Shown here piece by piece: positions 16,444 to 25,038 of a DNA stretch of 35,159 nucleotides. Source of the DNA: Chitinophagaceae bacterium (GTDB lineage Bacteria; Bacteroidota; Bacteroidia; Chitinophagales; Chitinophagaceae); the NCBI GenBank assembly GCA_013694745.1, contig JACDBU010000047.1:1-35159 (forward strand), read 5' to 3'. The notes under the pieces are model-generated. The model was not told the origin of the DNA. It saw only the letters and a list, made by a program, of their open reading frames with translations, and ran no database searches. How positions within the stretch are numbered: the stretch's first letter is position 1; each line of letters begins with the position of its first letter. The position numbers were made by a program, and so were the translations under genes.

Positions 16444-17522
16444 TTCTCATTTAATTTTACATTTACGGTCTTGTCTGCAAGCGATGTAAATCTACCAATG
16501 ATCTCTGTGTAATCATCCAGGTTATGTTGCTGCAAAAGCTCCTGCACCTCAGCCACAGACCCGGGATCTACAGCTATCAAAAGGCCGCCATTTGTTTGCG
16601 GGTCTGGCAAAAGGGAAAAAGCTTCCATAACATTCACATCTTTTTCAAAACCTACCTTTTTACTGTAGCTATTCCAGTTACGGTAGGTGGCATCAGGCAC
16701 AATACGCTGTGCAAGATATTCCCGTGCGCCTTCGGTTACGCGTATCCGTGAGTAGTATATTTCTGCCGAAAGACCGCTGCCTTCGGCCATTTCAATAAGA
16801 TGTCCCAAAAATCCAAAGCCGGTGATATCGGTCATCGCTTTAACCTCTTTTATCTTTCCCAAATCACTGCCTATATTATTTAAACGTACAAGCTGATCAA
16901 TAAAAGCAGGGAAATATTCTTCTTTTAATAATCCTCTTTTTTGTGCAGTTGATAATATCCCCGTACCGATTGGTTTGGTTAAAAAGAGCACATCACCTTC
17001 ATTTGCTGTATTGTTTCTTTTTAAATTATCAATTTCCGTTAAGCCGCTAACAGCCAGGCCAAATATGGGTTCCAGGGAATCTATGCTATGACCGCCAGCC
17101 AGCGGAATGCCAGCCTGTGTGCAAATGACACGGCTTCCTTCAATAACTTTTTGTGCCAGGGCAACAGGAATCTTATCTACCGGCCATCCTAAAATTGCAA
17201 TGGCCAGGATAGGTTTTCCTCCCATTGCATATACATCACTGATAGCATTTGCCGAAGCTATTCTTCCAAAATCAAACGCATCATCAACGATGGGTGTAAA
17301 AAAATCTGTTGTGGAGATGAGGGCCATGCCATTCCCCATGTCATAAGCAGCCGCATCATCTTTGCTGCTGTTTCCAATCAATAGTTTTTGGTTATCGGGC
17401 AGACTGAAATTATGCTTTAAAATTTCATCTAATACTGCAGGAGCAATTTTACAGCCACAGCCTGCACCATGCGAGAATTGTGTGAGCTTAATTTCTGTTA
17501 GCCCCTTATTATCATTGGTCAT
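16434..17522 (-). CDS. selD: Selenide, water dikinase (selenophosphate synthetase)
   Basis: The 362-residue product makes selenophosphate from selenide and ATP. The active-site loop 'SHGAGCGCKI' has C22 and K25, which align with C17 and K20 of the E. coli enzyme, so this is the cysteine form rather than a selenocysteine form. The AIR-synthase-like fold is complete, with 'DFFTPIVDDAFDFGRIASANAISDVYAMGGKP', 'AGGHSIDSLEPIFGLAVSG', 'DITGFGFLGHLIEMAEGS' and 'PQTNGGLLIAVDP'. It lies in a four-gene operon with mnmH, the only selenium user visible here; no selA or selB appears. It starts 26 bases after the secreted protein gene and overlaps the next gene by 10 bases. Confidence 0.96.
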   Translation of the reverse strand: MTNDNKGLTEIKLTQFSHGAGCGCKIAPAVLDEILKHNFSLPDNQKLLIGNSSKDDAAAYDMGNGMALISTTDFFTPIVDDAFDFGRIASANAISDVYAMGGKPILAIAILGWPVDKIPVALAQKVIEGSRVICTQAGIPLAGGHSIDSLEPIFGLAVSGLTEIDNLKRNNTANEGDVLFLTKPIGTGILSTAQKRGLLKEEYFPAFIDQLVRLNNIGSDLGKIKEVKAMTDITGFGFLGHLIEMAEGSGLSAEIYYSRIRVTEGAREYLAQRIVPDATYRNWNSYSKKVGFEKDVNVMEAFSLLPDPQTNGGLLIAVDPGSVAEVQELLQQHNLDDYTEIIGRFTSLADKTVNVKLNEKWQ

Positions 17523-17548
17523 ATGCTAATAAAGTTCATGAAAACCCC

Positions 17549-18766
17549 TTAATGTTTTCTTCTCAAAATAATGGCAGCATTTTTCTGAAGATCACCCGTA
17601 AATCTTATTTCATACCTGGCATCACCATCCTGCAAAATGAGCAGGCCCGTGTTTGGCGGTATGCTTCCGAGGTTCTCTGCATACATTATCAATTGCATTG
17701 AATCACCAAGATCGGGTGTCATATAAATGGTTTTCGTAAATGCAATGGTTGATAATCCCTGCTTCGATATAATTACTTTGCCATTCAAAATTATGCTTAC
17801 CGTATCCCCATCAACTTCTCCATTATCGTATAAGCTTAATGTTATGCTGTCTGTTTTTATGAAGACACCCTGTATTGTTTCAATCGTTCTTTTAGAAAGA
17901 TCGGGGGTTGAGGCTACTGGTGCAGTAAACAATTCTTTATTTGGCTTCACCGATTGAATTACCGCAACAGTTTTTAAATCAGGATCCACAGGTTGTTTGT
18001 TTGAAACCACCAATGGCTTTTCTTTCGGCTTGGAAGCCGGCGGTACTACTGGCGGTTTTACAACAATATCTGTTTTAGTTTTTGTAACCTGGTTGCTCTT
18101 TTTTTCAGGTGGCGGAATAATTTTTGTAGTTAGTGTTGGCTTTGATTGAATAACAGGAGGTGGTTTTTCTTCTTTTGAAGCCGGAGAAATTATTTCCTTT
18201 TCTTTTTCCTTTGACGGCAAAAGAACTGGCTTTTCTACGGGTGGCGGAGCAATAGCAATTATTTCCTTTTCCTTTGGCTGTAAAAAAGAGAGGTTGCCAA
18301 GCAAACTCAACTCTTTGAGCTGGGGAATTATTTTTGTTATAGCAGATGTATCCTGTTTTTGTAAACGAATTGTTCCGATGGCAGAACCCAGGTGTTTTAT
18401 GGTATTGGTATTAAATCCGCCGCTTAATATCAATATTGAATCTTCTTTTTTTAATGATAATACATTGTACTGCTTTATTTTTTTTGGGGGAGCGCTTGTA
18501 AAATTGTTGAATACCTGGTCATCATCTTCAATGAGAATAGTGCCATTATCATTTTTTACTTTTAAGGATTTTACGGCTACAAATTCTACCCCCTTAACCG
18601 TAAATGTAGTGTGAGAATAGCCGTTTAATTTGCCATTGTTATCGCTTATAACAATTTCATATGGCAACTGTTTATCTGTGGTTGTAATAAATCCTGCCCA
18701 AATACCGGTAATATCCTGCGCCAATAACTGAATAGGAAGCAACAATAATGTGAGCAGCGTTTTCAT
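17549..18766 (-). CDS. Secreted two-domain protein with Pro/Lys-rich linker, embedded in selenium operon
   Basis: The 405-residue product has a signal peptide (about 1-16), an N-terminal beta-rich domain (about 18-135, 'DITGIWAGFITTTDKQLPYEIVISDNNGKLNGYSHTTF', lipocalin-like in pattern), and a low-complexity linker rich in Pro, Lys, Glu and Val (about 165-285). A C-terminal beta domain runs from about 293 to the end ('TDSITLSLYDNGEVDGDTVSIILNGKVI', 'MYAENLGSIPPNTGLLILQDGDARYEIRF'). That last module looks like one I associate with other secreted Bacteroidota proteins, but I know no function for it. The long linker suggests a protein spanning periplasm or cell wall. Its ATG overlaps the mnmH stop as ATGA, and selD follows after 26 bases, so it is firmly inside the operon although selenium chemistry is cytosolic. 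No metal or catalytic motif is recognised. Confidence 0.7.
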   Translation of the reverse strand: MKTLLTLLLLPIQLLAQDITGIWAGFITTTDKQLPYEIVISDNNGKLNGYSHTTFTVKGVEFVAVKSLKVKNDNGTILIEDDDQVFNNFTSAPPKKIKQYNVLSLKKEDSILILSGGFNTNTIKHLGSAIGTIRLQKQDTSAITKIIPQLKELSLLGNLSFLQPKEKEIIAIAPPPVEKPVLLPSKEKEKEIISPASKEEKPPPVIQSKPTLTTKIIPPPEKKSNQVTKTKTDIVVKPPVVPPASKPKEKPLVVSNKQPVDPDLKTVAVIQSVKPNKELFTAPVASTPDLSKRTIETIQGVFIKTDSITLSLYDNGEVDGDTVSIILNGKVIISKQGLSTIAFTKTIYMTPDLGDSMQLIMYAENLGSIPPNTGLLILQDGDARYEIRFTGDLQKNAAIILRRKH

Positions 18767-19857
18767 GTAAGCACTTTTTGGAAAAGCAAATTATTAATAT
18801 CAGTAAGGCTAACCCCGGTGCAAGATATTTTATTTAATGTGAGATCAAGGTTTTTTCTGTTATAAAGGCCCTTTGTATAAAGCTTATCGTAATATTTAAG
18901 TAAAATTATGAAACAATCTTTCACATTATTTTCCAGTAAATAATTTACAGCGTTTTTTGTTTCCAGTCCGCCTAATCTTTTTTGTATTCGCATGATGGCG
19001 TTAACAAGATCTTCTTTCTTAAAATTACCATACAATTTAATGATGTGCTCAAGCCTGTCATCAAAGCTCATTTCTAAAAAATAAATTTTCACTTCCCGCA
19101 TTTGTTGCCAAATATTCTTTGGGATGATCAATTTACCTATCCGCTGACTTTCATCTTCGAGCCAGATCTCAGCTTCCGGTAAACTTTTTTTAAATAATTC
19201 GGATGCCAGTAAATTTTCAAACATTTCTTGCCCTGGTTGGGGCGCCTCTCCCAATGCGCCAAAGGCAGAACCTTTATGGTTTGCAAGGCCCTCAAGATCT
19301 ATTACAGGCTGGCCGGCATCTGCCAATTGCTTTAACAAAACCGTTTTTCCCGAACCGGTATATCCGCCCAGTACTTTAAAGGAATACGGTTTTTCGAATT
19401 GGTTTAAAACCCAGCTGCGAAAAGATTTATATCCGCCGGTTAAGGTGTACACTTTAAAGCCATACAAGTCTAAAAGCCAGGCTACGCCTGCACTACGCAT
19501 TCCACCACGCCAGCAGTGGATCAAGATGCAATTGCCTGTTGCCTCTTGCTTATTGTCAATTGCCTGTTGCTTATTGCCAATTGCCAATCGTATATTACTT
19601 ACAATTTTCTCAACTTCCTCCACCATACTTTTCATCTTAGTACCAAAAAAATCAAGTCCGGCTTTAATGGCCGCTTCCCTGCTTTGCTGCTTATATATTG
19701 TACCCACTATTTTCCTTTGCTCATCATCAAATAACGCCAACGGAAATGCGCCTGGTATACGTGCCTCGTTAAATTCCCCCGGGCTTCTTACATCAAACAC
19801 CGGGTACTGTTTAGCCAGCGTTAAAAACTTGTCTATATGTAATTTTTCAATTGCCAT
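18763..19857 (-). CDS. mnmH: tRNA 2-selenouridine synthase
   Basis: MnmH replaces the sulfur of 2-thiouridine at the tRNA wobble position with selenium, using selenophosphate from SelD. The N-terminal rhodanese domain has 'PVFDVRSPGEF' and the active loop 'HCWRGGMRS' with Cys at about residue 115. The P-loop domain has GGYTGSGKT (about 164-172). I take the ATG at 19857 as the start; a GTG two codons upstream (19863) is the alternative. Just before the active loop lies an odd stretch, residues about 91-109 (AIGNKQQAIDNKQEATGN), encoded by eight tandem 7-bp units at 19532-19587. It is the first gene of the operon with the secreted protein, selD and a small membrane protein, and diverges from the half transporter across 55 bases. 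Confidence 0.95.
   Translation of the reverse strand: MAIEKLHIDKFLTLAKQYPVFDVRSPGEFNEARIPGAFPLALFDDEQRKIVGTIYKQQSREAAIKAGLDFFGTKMKSMVEEVEKIVSNIRLAIGNKQQAIDNKQEATGNCILIHCWRGGMRSAGVAWLLDLYGFKVYTLTGGYKSFRSWVLNQFEKPYSFKVLGGYTGSGKTVLLKQLADAGQPVIDLEGLANHKGSAFGALGEAPQPGQEMFENLLASELFKKSLPEAEIWLEDESQRIGKLIIPKNIWQQMREVKIYFLEMSFDDRLEHIIKLYGNFKKEDLVNAIMRIQKRLGGLETKNAVNYLLENNVKDCFIILLKYYDKLYTKGLYNRKNLDLTLNKISCTGVSLTDINNLLFQKVLT
19532..19587. repeat. Eight-unit 7-bp tandem repeat within mnmH
   Basis: On the plus strand the units run TTGCCTG, TTGCCTC, TTGCTTA, TTGTCAA, TTGCCTG, TTGCTTA, TTGCCAA, TTGCCAA without interruption (56 bases). The period is exact although units vary at their last four positions. 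It lies in the mnmH coding sequence, in the loop before the rhodanese active site. Because 7 is not a multiple of 3, gain or loss of one unit would shift the frame. Confidence 0.9.
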
Positions 19858-19912
19858 GCCCACAAATTAAATAATAGTTGTTATTTTTTTTAAACTTTGC
19901 TGGATTTCTATT

Positions 19913-20560
19913 ATGCGCTTAAAAAAATTTTTTCAACAGTTAAAAGCAATGCCCGTATTAATGGGCAAGTTATTTATCGTACAATTCTTTACATGGATCG
20001 GCCTTTTTGCATTATGGATATATGCCACACCGGTAATTACACGGTATGTATTTTTGACAATCAACTCGGAGAGCAATGCTTTTGAAAACGGTACCGCGTG
20101 GGTTGGTTATTGCTTTGCCTTATACAGTTTGCTGGCGGCTGTGCTTGCTTTTTATTTACCGTTGATTTACAAACGAACGGGTATGTGCAAATTGCATGCA
20201 TACCTTTTGTTTGCAGGCAGTGCAGGCCTTATGTTATTTTATTTTATTCAAAACAGGTGGATGCTTTTCGTTCCTTTCATGCTGATAGGGGTAGCATGGT
20301 CAGGCATTTCCAATATACCATACCGGCTGATCGGTGCGATTGCACCTGATGATTCTATTGATTTTTATTTTAGCGTTTTCAGCTTCTCAGTTGTTATCCC
20401 GCAGGTTTTTGCCGCTACCGTGTTGGGAATTGTAACTAAGTATTTTTTTTCGGGGCAAACCCTTTACACTATATTACTGGGAGGAATGTCGATGCTTATT
20501 GCAGGAATAATAATGTTTTTTATACCGGAAATTAAAAAGAATAAACCTGTTGATGACTGA
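19913..20560 (+). CDS. Half-length SLC45/GPH-like sugar transporter (C-terminal six helices only)
   Basis: The 215-residue product resembles the second half of a major-facilitator sugar transporter of the SLC45-like type. Its start 'MPVLMGKLFIVQFFTWIGLFALWIYATPVITRYVF' looks like the beginning of helix 7 in full proteins of about 450 residues. The segments 'WVGYCFALYSLLAAVLAFYLPLI', 'FVPFMLIGVAWSGISNIPYRLIGAIAPDD' and 'FYFSVFSFSVVIPQVFAATVLGIV' follow in the right order, giving about six helices. No first half is present: an in-frame stop lies 39-41 bases upstream and mnmH begins 55 bases away on the other strand. The frame is intact with no decay. It may be a relic, a half-size transporter that pairs with itself, or a fragment left by rearrangement. 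The stop is 6 bases from that of rho. Confidence 0.65.
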   Translation: MRLKKFFQQLKAMPVLMGKLFIVQFFTWIGLFALWIYATPVITRYVFLTINSESNAFENGTAWVGYCFALYSLLAAVLAFYLPLIYKRTGMCKLHAYLLFAGSAGLMLFYFIQNRWMLFVPFMLIGVAWSGISNIPYRLIGAIAPDDSIDFYFSVFSFSVVIPQVFAATVLGIVTKYFFSGQTLYTILLGGMSMLIAGIIMFFIPEIKKNKPVDD

Positions 20561-20566
20561 TCTATT

Positions 20567-22198
20567 TTATCCGTTCATTGAAGTAAGAAACTCCATATTG
20601 TCTTTTGTACCCTTCATATTTTTCATCAGCATATTCATAGCTTCTTCGGTGTTCATATCTGCCATATGATTGCGCAATACCCACATGCGCTGCAACACAT
20701 CTTTATCCAGTAAAAGATCATCACGTCTTGTTGAAGAAGCAACGATATCTATTGCCGGGAAAATTCTGCGGTTCGATAATCTCCTGTCAAGCTGGAGTTC
20801 CATATTACCGGTTCCTTTGAATTCTTCAAAAATAACCTCGTCCATTTTACTCCCGGTATCAACCAGTGCCGTAGCAATTATGGTGAGTGATCCGCCAAAT
20901 TCAATTTTTCTTGCCGCACCAAAAAACTGCTTAGGTTTTTGCATTGCATTAGCTTCCACGCCACCGGATAAAACCTTACCACTCGCAGGTGCCACTGTAT
21001 TATGTGCTCTTGCCAAGCGGGTGATACTGTCGAGGAGGATAACCACGTCATGTCCGCATTCTACAAGTCGTTTGGCTTTTTGAAGCGCCATGGTACTAAC
21101 TTTCACGTGTTTATCAGCCGGCTCATCAAATGTAGAAGCAATAACTTCTGCTCTCACACTGCGCTCCATATCGGTAACTTCTTCCGGGCGTTCATCCACC
21201 AAAACGATCATCAGGTAACATTCAGGATGATTAGCAGCTATCGCATTTGCGATCTCTTTCAGCAACATTGTTTTACCCGTTTTTGGCTGGGCAACTATCA
21301 ATCCACGTTGTCCTTTACCAATTGGTGTAAACAGGTCCATTATCCTGGTTGAAAGATTGTTGGCGGTTGTAAAAAGATTTAATTTTTCAAAAGGAAATAA
21401 AGGCGTTAAATAATCGAAAGGCACCCTGTCTCTCACCTCATCCGGTCCTTTACCATTGATGGTTTCAACTTTTAATAAGGCAAAATATTTTTCGCCTTCT
21501 TTAGGAGGACGTACAGAACCATAAACCGTATCACCGGTTTTAAGTCCGAATAATTTAATTTGTGAAGGCGAAACATAAATATCATCCGGAGATGATAAAT
21601 AATTGTAATCGCTGCTTCTTAAAAAACCGTAACCATCGGGCATCATTTCCAAAACACCTTCACCTAATATTACCCCATCAAATTCAATATTGAAAGAGGG
21701 CTCTCTCCGCGGCGGGAAACTTTTTTGCTGAGCTGGTCCTGATCCGTTAACCTGTGTTTCAGCAGCCTGTGGAGCATCATCATTCAACAAATCCACCAAT
21801 GCCGGGGCAATGGATCTTACATCTGAGATCCCAATATTTTTATCATCTTCCTCTATATCTATATCATCCTCTTCTTCAGGAACTTCTTCTTTAATCTTTT
21901 TCACCGGCCTTTTTTTATCTGCATGTACCTCAGGTTTTCTTGACTTACTATCTAGGCTGGCAGTTTCAGCAGTCTTTTTTTCTTCTGATTTCTCATCAGC
22001 TGAAGGCTTTACCATACGTTTTCGCTTGGGCCTTTCACCATCCGTTTTTGAATCAGGTGCAATACCAGACTGGGTACCAAGGATCTTTTCTATGAGCTCC
22101 TTTTTATCTAGTTTTTTAGCATTGGAAATGTTTTGCTGCATGGCTATATCCTGCAACTCGGGAACGAGAAGGTCGTTCAGCTGTGAAATGTCGTACAT
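20567..22198 (-). CDS. rho: Transcription termination factor Rho
   Basis: The 543-residue product is the hexameric RNA-dependent ATPase that ends transcription. An N-terminal Rho_N helical domain (about 1-42) is followed by a long charged, disordered insert (about 45-165, with Lys-rich and Asp/Glu-rich blocks), which is common in Bacteroidota Rho and makes it longer than the 419-residue E. coli protein. The RNA-binding cold-shock-like domain follows (about 175-250, '[30 protein letters not shown]'). The ATPase domain has Walker A '[10 protein letters not shown]' (304-313), '[16 protein letters not shown]' and '[16 protein letters not shown]'. It diverges from asnS across a 291-base gap in which I see no clear rho promoter. 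This gene supports Rho-dependent ending at the many converging genes in the window that lack hairpins. Confidence 0.97.
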   Translation of the reverse strand: MYDISQLNDLLVPELQDIAMQQNISNAKKLDKKELIEKILGTQSGIAPDSKTDGERPKRKRMVKPSADEKSEEKKTAETASLDSKSRKPEVHADKKRPVKKIKEEVPEEEDDIDIEEDDKNIGISDVRSIAPALVDLLNDDAPQAAETQVNGSGPAQQKSFPPRREPSFNIEFDGVILGEGVLEMMPDGYGFLRSSDYNYLSSPDDIYVSPSQIKLFGLKTGDTVYGSVRPPKEGEKYFALLKVETINGKGPDEVRDRVPFDYLTPLFPFEKLNLFTTANNLSTRIMDLFTPIGKGQRGLIVAQPKTGKTMLLKEIANAIAANHPECYLMIVLVDERPEEVTDMERSVRAEVIASTFDEPADKHVKVSTMALQKAKRLVECGHDVVILLDSITRLARAHNTVAPASGKVLSGGVEANAMQKPKQFFGAARKIEFGGSLTIIATALVDTGSKMDEVIFEEFKGTGNMELQLDRRLSNRRIFPAIDIVASSTRRDDLLLDKDVLQRMWVLRNHMADMNTEEAMNMLMKNMKGTKDNMEFLTSMNG

Positions 22199-22464
22199 AA
22201 AAAGACTTGAAGATTAAAACTCAAAACAATCTTAAAAGTGTGAAAATAAATTTTGATAATTTATAATGGAATGGATTCTTATTAACTGATTAGCTTATAG
22301 CAAAAGGAGAACCAATAAGCATATCCTATTGCAATGATACGGCAATTTTTTTAAAAAAATAAAATATTTGAGTATATAAAATTCAGATAGCATTTATTTA
22401 TATCTGTATTTCTTGCGACGGTTTTTTGATAATCACTCATCCATAACCTCATTTGCGTAACCTT

Positions 22465-22472
22465 TATATTTG
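22465..22472 (+). promoter_or_regulatory. asnS: Minus-7 element (TATATTTG) for asnS, overlapped by a palindrome
   Basis: Perfect TAnnTTTG ending 17 bases before the asnS ATG. The palindrome ATTTGCA-C-TGCAAAT (22468-22482) overlaps it and the probable start point, a position suited to an operator, though no regulator is known. Confidence 0.55.
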
Positions 22473-22489
22473 CACTGCAAATAGAAAGT

Positions 22490-23929
22490 ATGTTTAATAA
22501 CAGGACAAAAATTAAAGAATTATTGCAATCTGATAAGACAGATTATGATGTTATCGTTATGGGGTGGGTGCGCTCATTCCGTAATAACCAGTTTATTGCA
22601 ATGAACGACGGAAGCACGAATAATAATTTGCAGGTGGTTGCTGAATTGGGAAAATTTGATGAAACAACTTTAAGAAAGATCACAACAGGCGCCTCAATTA
22701 AAGTGGCCGGATCAATTATTTCATCGTTGGGTAAAGGTCAAAAAGTAGAGTTAAAAGCAAAAACAATTGAGATCCTGGGTGAAAGCGATGCCGATAAATT
22801 TCCTTTGCAACCCAAAAAACATAGCCTGGAATTTTTAAGAGAAATAGCTCACCTGAGATTCAGAACAAACACCTTTGGTTCAATATTCAGGATCAGACAT
22901 TCACTTGCATTTGCTGTTCACAAATTTTTTAACGACAAGGGATTTGTTTATTTACATACGCCCATTATAACCGCATCCGATGCAGAAGGCGCAGGAGAAA
23001 CTTTTCACGTTACCAGTTTTGACCTGGAAAACCCGCCAAAAAATGATGACGGCTCTGTAAATTTTAAAGAAGATTTTTTTGGAAAGGCTACAAATCTTAC
23101 CGTTAGCGGACAACTGGAAGGTGAGCTGGGAGCCATGGGGTTTGGAGAGGTTTATACTTTTGGTCCAACTTTTCGTGCTGAGAATTCTAATACAACCCGC
23201 CACCTTGCTGAGTTTTGGATGATAGAACCCGAAATGGCTTTTTCCGACCTGGACGACAATGCTAACCTTGCTGAAGAATTTATAAAATATATTATCGGCT
23301 ATGTTCTGGATAACAACAAAGATGACCTGGAATTTTTAGCTTCCCGGTTACTTGAAGAAGAAAAACAAAAGCCGTTGCAGGAAAGAAGTGAAATGGGTCT
23401 TTTGGAAAAATTGCAATTTGTTATAAACAATAATTTTGAACGCCTTACCTACACAGAAGCGATAGATATATTACGGGAATCCAATCACAATAAGAAAAAG
23501 AAATTCCAATATATAATTGATAAATGGGGAGTGGATCTGCAAAGTGAGCACGAGCGTTATCTTGTTGAAAAGCATTTTAAGAAGCCTGTGATCCTGACCA
23601 ATTATCCAAAGGAAATAAAAGCGTTTTACATGCGCAGCAATGATGATGGTAAAACGGTTGCCGCGATGGATATCCTGGCGCCTGGCATTGGTGAAATTGT
23701 TGGAGGTTCACAAAGAGAAGAGCGGTTGGATAAACTTACAGAACGCATGAAAGAAATGAATATTCCCGTGGAAGAACTGAGCTGGTATCTTGATACAAGA
23801 AGATTTGGTACTGTTCCGCACGCCGGCTTTGGGCTTGGTTTTGAGCGTTTGGTTCTGTTTGTGACCGGCATGACGAACATAAGGGATGTGATACCATTTC
23901 CCAGAACGCCAAAGAGTGCGGAATTTTAA
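22490..23929 (+). CDS. asnS: Asparaginyl-tRNA synthetase
   Basis: The 479-residue class II synthetase charges tRNA-Asn with asparagine. The N-terminal OB-fold anticodon domain covers about residues 1-110 ('[20 protein letters not shown]'). The catalytic domain shows motif 2 in '[29 protein letters not shown]' and motif 3 in '[29 protein letters not shown]' at the C-terminus, with the PRTP ending usual for the AsnRS/AspRS group. The Asn-type segments 'SGQLEGE' and '[12 protein letters not shown]' favour AsnRS over AspRS. The presence of AsnRS suggests direct charging of Asn. The TAA stop abuts the stop of the converging DUF3089 gene with no base between. Confidence 0.96.
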   Translation: MFNNRTKIKELLQSDKTDYDVIVMGWVRSFRNNQFIAMNDGSTNNNLQVVAELGKFDETTLRKITTGASIKVAGSIISSLGKGQKVELKAKTIEILGESDADKFPLQPKKHSLEFLREIAHLRFRTNTFGSIFRIRHSLAFAVHKFFNDKGFVYLHTPIITASDAEGAGETFHVTSFDLENPPKNDDGSVNFKEDFFGKATNLTVSGQLEGELGAMGFGEVYTFGPTFRAENSNTTRHLAEFWMIEPEMAFSDLDDNANLAEEFIKYIIGYVLDNNKDDLEFLASRLLEEEKQKPLQERSEMGLLEKLQFVINNNFERLTYTEAIDILRESNHNKKKKFQYIIDKWGVDLQSEHERYLVEKHFKKPVILTNYPKEIKAFYMRSNDDGKTVAAMDILAPGIGEIVGGSQREERLDKLTERMKEMNIPVEELSWYLDTRRFGTVPHAGFGLGFERLVLFVTGMTNIRDVIPFPRTPKSAEF

Positions 23930-24997
23930 TTATTCATAAGTATGCCTTTGCCAGGAAAGAATCCTGGTACCAGCATTTTCCCGGATGTTTACATAAAACA
24001 AATTATAATCCGCGATGTGATAATTTTTCATCGTTAAAAATACACTCCCGAAAAAGCGGGGTTTATTTACCCAGAGGATATTGCCATGAATTTGCGCGTG
24101 CACAATTCCGGGCACCACTTTATTGAAGTTTTTTAAAATACCACCTTTGTTTAAATTATCAGCTGCCAGGTCCGTGCTCATGGTCCAGGTGAGGGGATTG
24201 ACCACGTATGCGGATTCTTGTTCTTTTTCAATAAATGGTGCAATGTAACCCTCCTCAAAAGTTCTCCAGGTAATAAAACACCCGGTGGAAGTGGAATCCC
24301 GGCAGGGTTGTAACGCTTTAAAATAGGTTTTAAAAACAGGAAGCCCGATGATATAGGCACATACCAGTTTTTTTTGCAGTGGCTTTTCTTCAAAAAATTC
24401 CTTTAATAATCTCCCGGCGTGCAAAGTTCCCTGGCTATGAGAGGCAATGATTATAGGGCGGCCATTGTTATAATGCTTTAAGTAATATTCAAAAGCATTT
24501 CTTACATCTTCATAAGCCATATTAAATGCATATTCAGCTGAATCTTTCCTGGAAGTATAAAACGCTTTCAAATTCGCCTGCCGGTAGCGCGGGGCAAAGA
24601 TCCTGCAGTGGTTATTGAACACACTGGCCTGGTATAAGATTGTAGAATTATCAGTTTTTTTATTTAAAGCATCATCATTAACATCAGCATTCCATCCCAT
24701 CTTCATATTCGCATCTGTATAAGTGGTAGGATATATAAAAAAAACATCAGCAACAGAATCCGTAGCCTGGTTTTGCAATGGTGCGGGAATCCGGTCGGAA
24801 GGATCTTTTTTAAATGGATGTGCAGCCCAGTTGTTTAAATTTGAATAGTCCGGTGCGGCGTGGTTTGAAGTAAGAAGGAAAGAATTTTTTCCAGCTACCT
24901 TTTTTGGCGAACAGGAAAAGATATAAAGGATAATAACAAAACATAAAAAACATTCTGTTAAGTTCTTAAAAGAAATTTTTCTTTTGTATTTTTTCAT
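23930..24997 (-). CDS. DUF3089 lipoprotein, alpha/beta-hydrolase-like
   Basis: The product of about 355 residues has an unusually long basic and hydrophobic N-terminus ending in a lipobox-like I-F-S-C (Cys at about 29), so it is probably a lipoprotein. The body matches the DUF3089 family: 'VADVFFIYPTTYTDANMKMGWNADVNDDALNKKT', 'VFNNHCRIFAPRYRQ', and a nucleophile-elbow-like 'ASHSQGT' (Ser at about 188) with a late histidine in 'HAQIHGNILWVN'. An alpha/beta-hydrolase fold is likely but the substrate is unknown. I choose the ATG at 24997 over a TTG two codons upstream. A perfect minus-7 element at 25001-25008 would place transcription start at or beside this ATG, suggesting a near leaderless message. 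Confidence 0.8.
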   Translation of the reverse strand: MKKYKRKISFKNLTECFLCFVIILYIFSCSPKKVAGKNSFLLTSNHAAPDYSNLNNWAAHPFKKDPSDRIPAPLQNQATDSVADVFFIYPTTYTDANMKMGWNADVNDDALNKKTDNSTILYQASVFNNHCRIFAPRYRQANLKAFYTSRKDSAEYAFNMAYEDVRNAFEYYLKHYNNGRPIIIASHSQGTLHAGRLLKEFFEEKPLQKKLVCAYIIGLPVFKTYFKALQPCRDSTSTGCFITWRTFEEGYIAPFIEKEQESAYVVNPLTWTMSTDLAADNLNKGGILKNFNKVVPGIVHAQIHGNILWVNKPRFFGSVFLTMKNYHIADYNLFYVNIRENAGTRILSWQRHTYE

Positions 24998-25014
24998 ATT
25001 CAAATCTACATTTA
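24983..25014. promoter_or_regulatory. Overlapping divergent promoter elements
   Basis: On the minus strand TAGATTTG (25001-25008) is a perfect minus-7 for the DUF3089 gene. On the plus strand TTTG (24983-24986), 20 bases, then TACATTTA (25007-25014, one mismatch) precede the oxygenase ATG by 24 bases. The two elements share bases 25007-25008, so they probably cannot be used at once. Confidence 0.45.
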
Positions 25015-25038
25015 CAATTTAAAAAAGTAAAAATATAA

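Noticed and set aside
19445-19870. Plus-strand open frame of 141 codons across mnmH
   Set aside because: It is antisense to the well-matched mnmH rhodanese and kinase motifs and stays open partly because of the 7-bp repeat.
21099-21114. TTTCACGTG within rho as a third parS site
   Set aside because: Only the left part of the palindrome matches; the right half reads TTTAT instead of AAACA.
22199-22489. Small gene or RNA in the rho-asnS gap
   Set aside because: No open frame with a plausible start, and only weak stem pairings; apart from the asnS promoter region nothing stands out.
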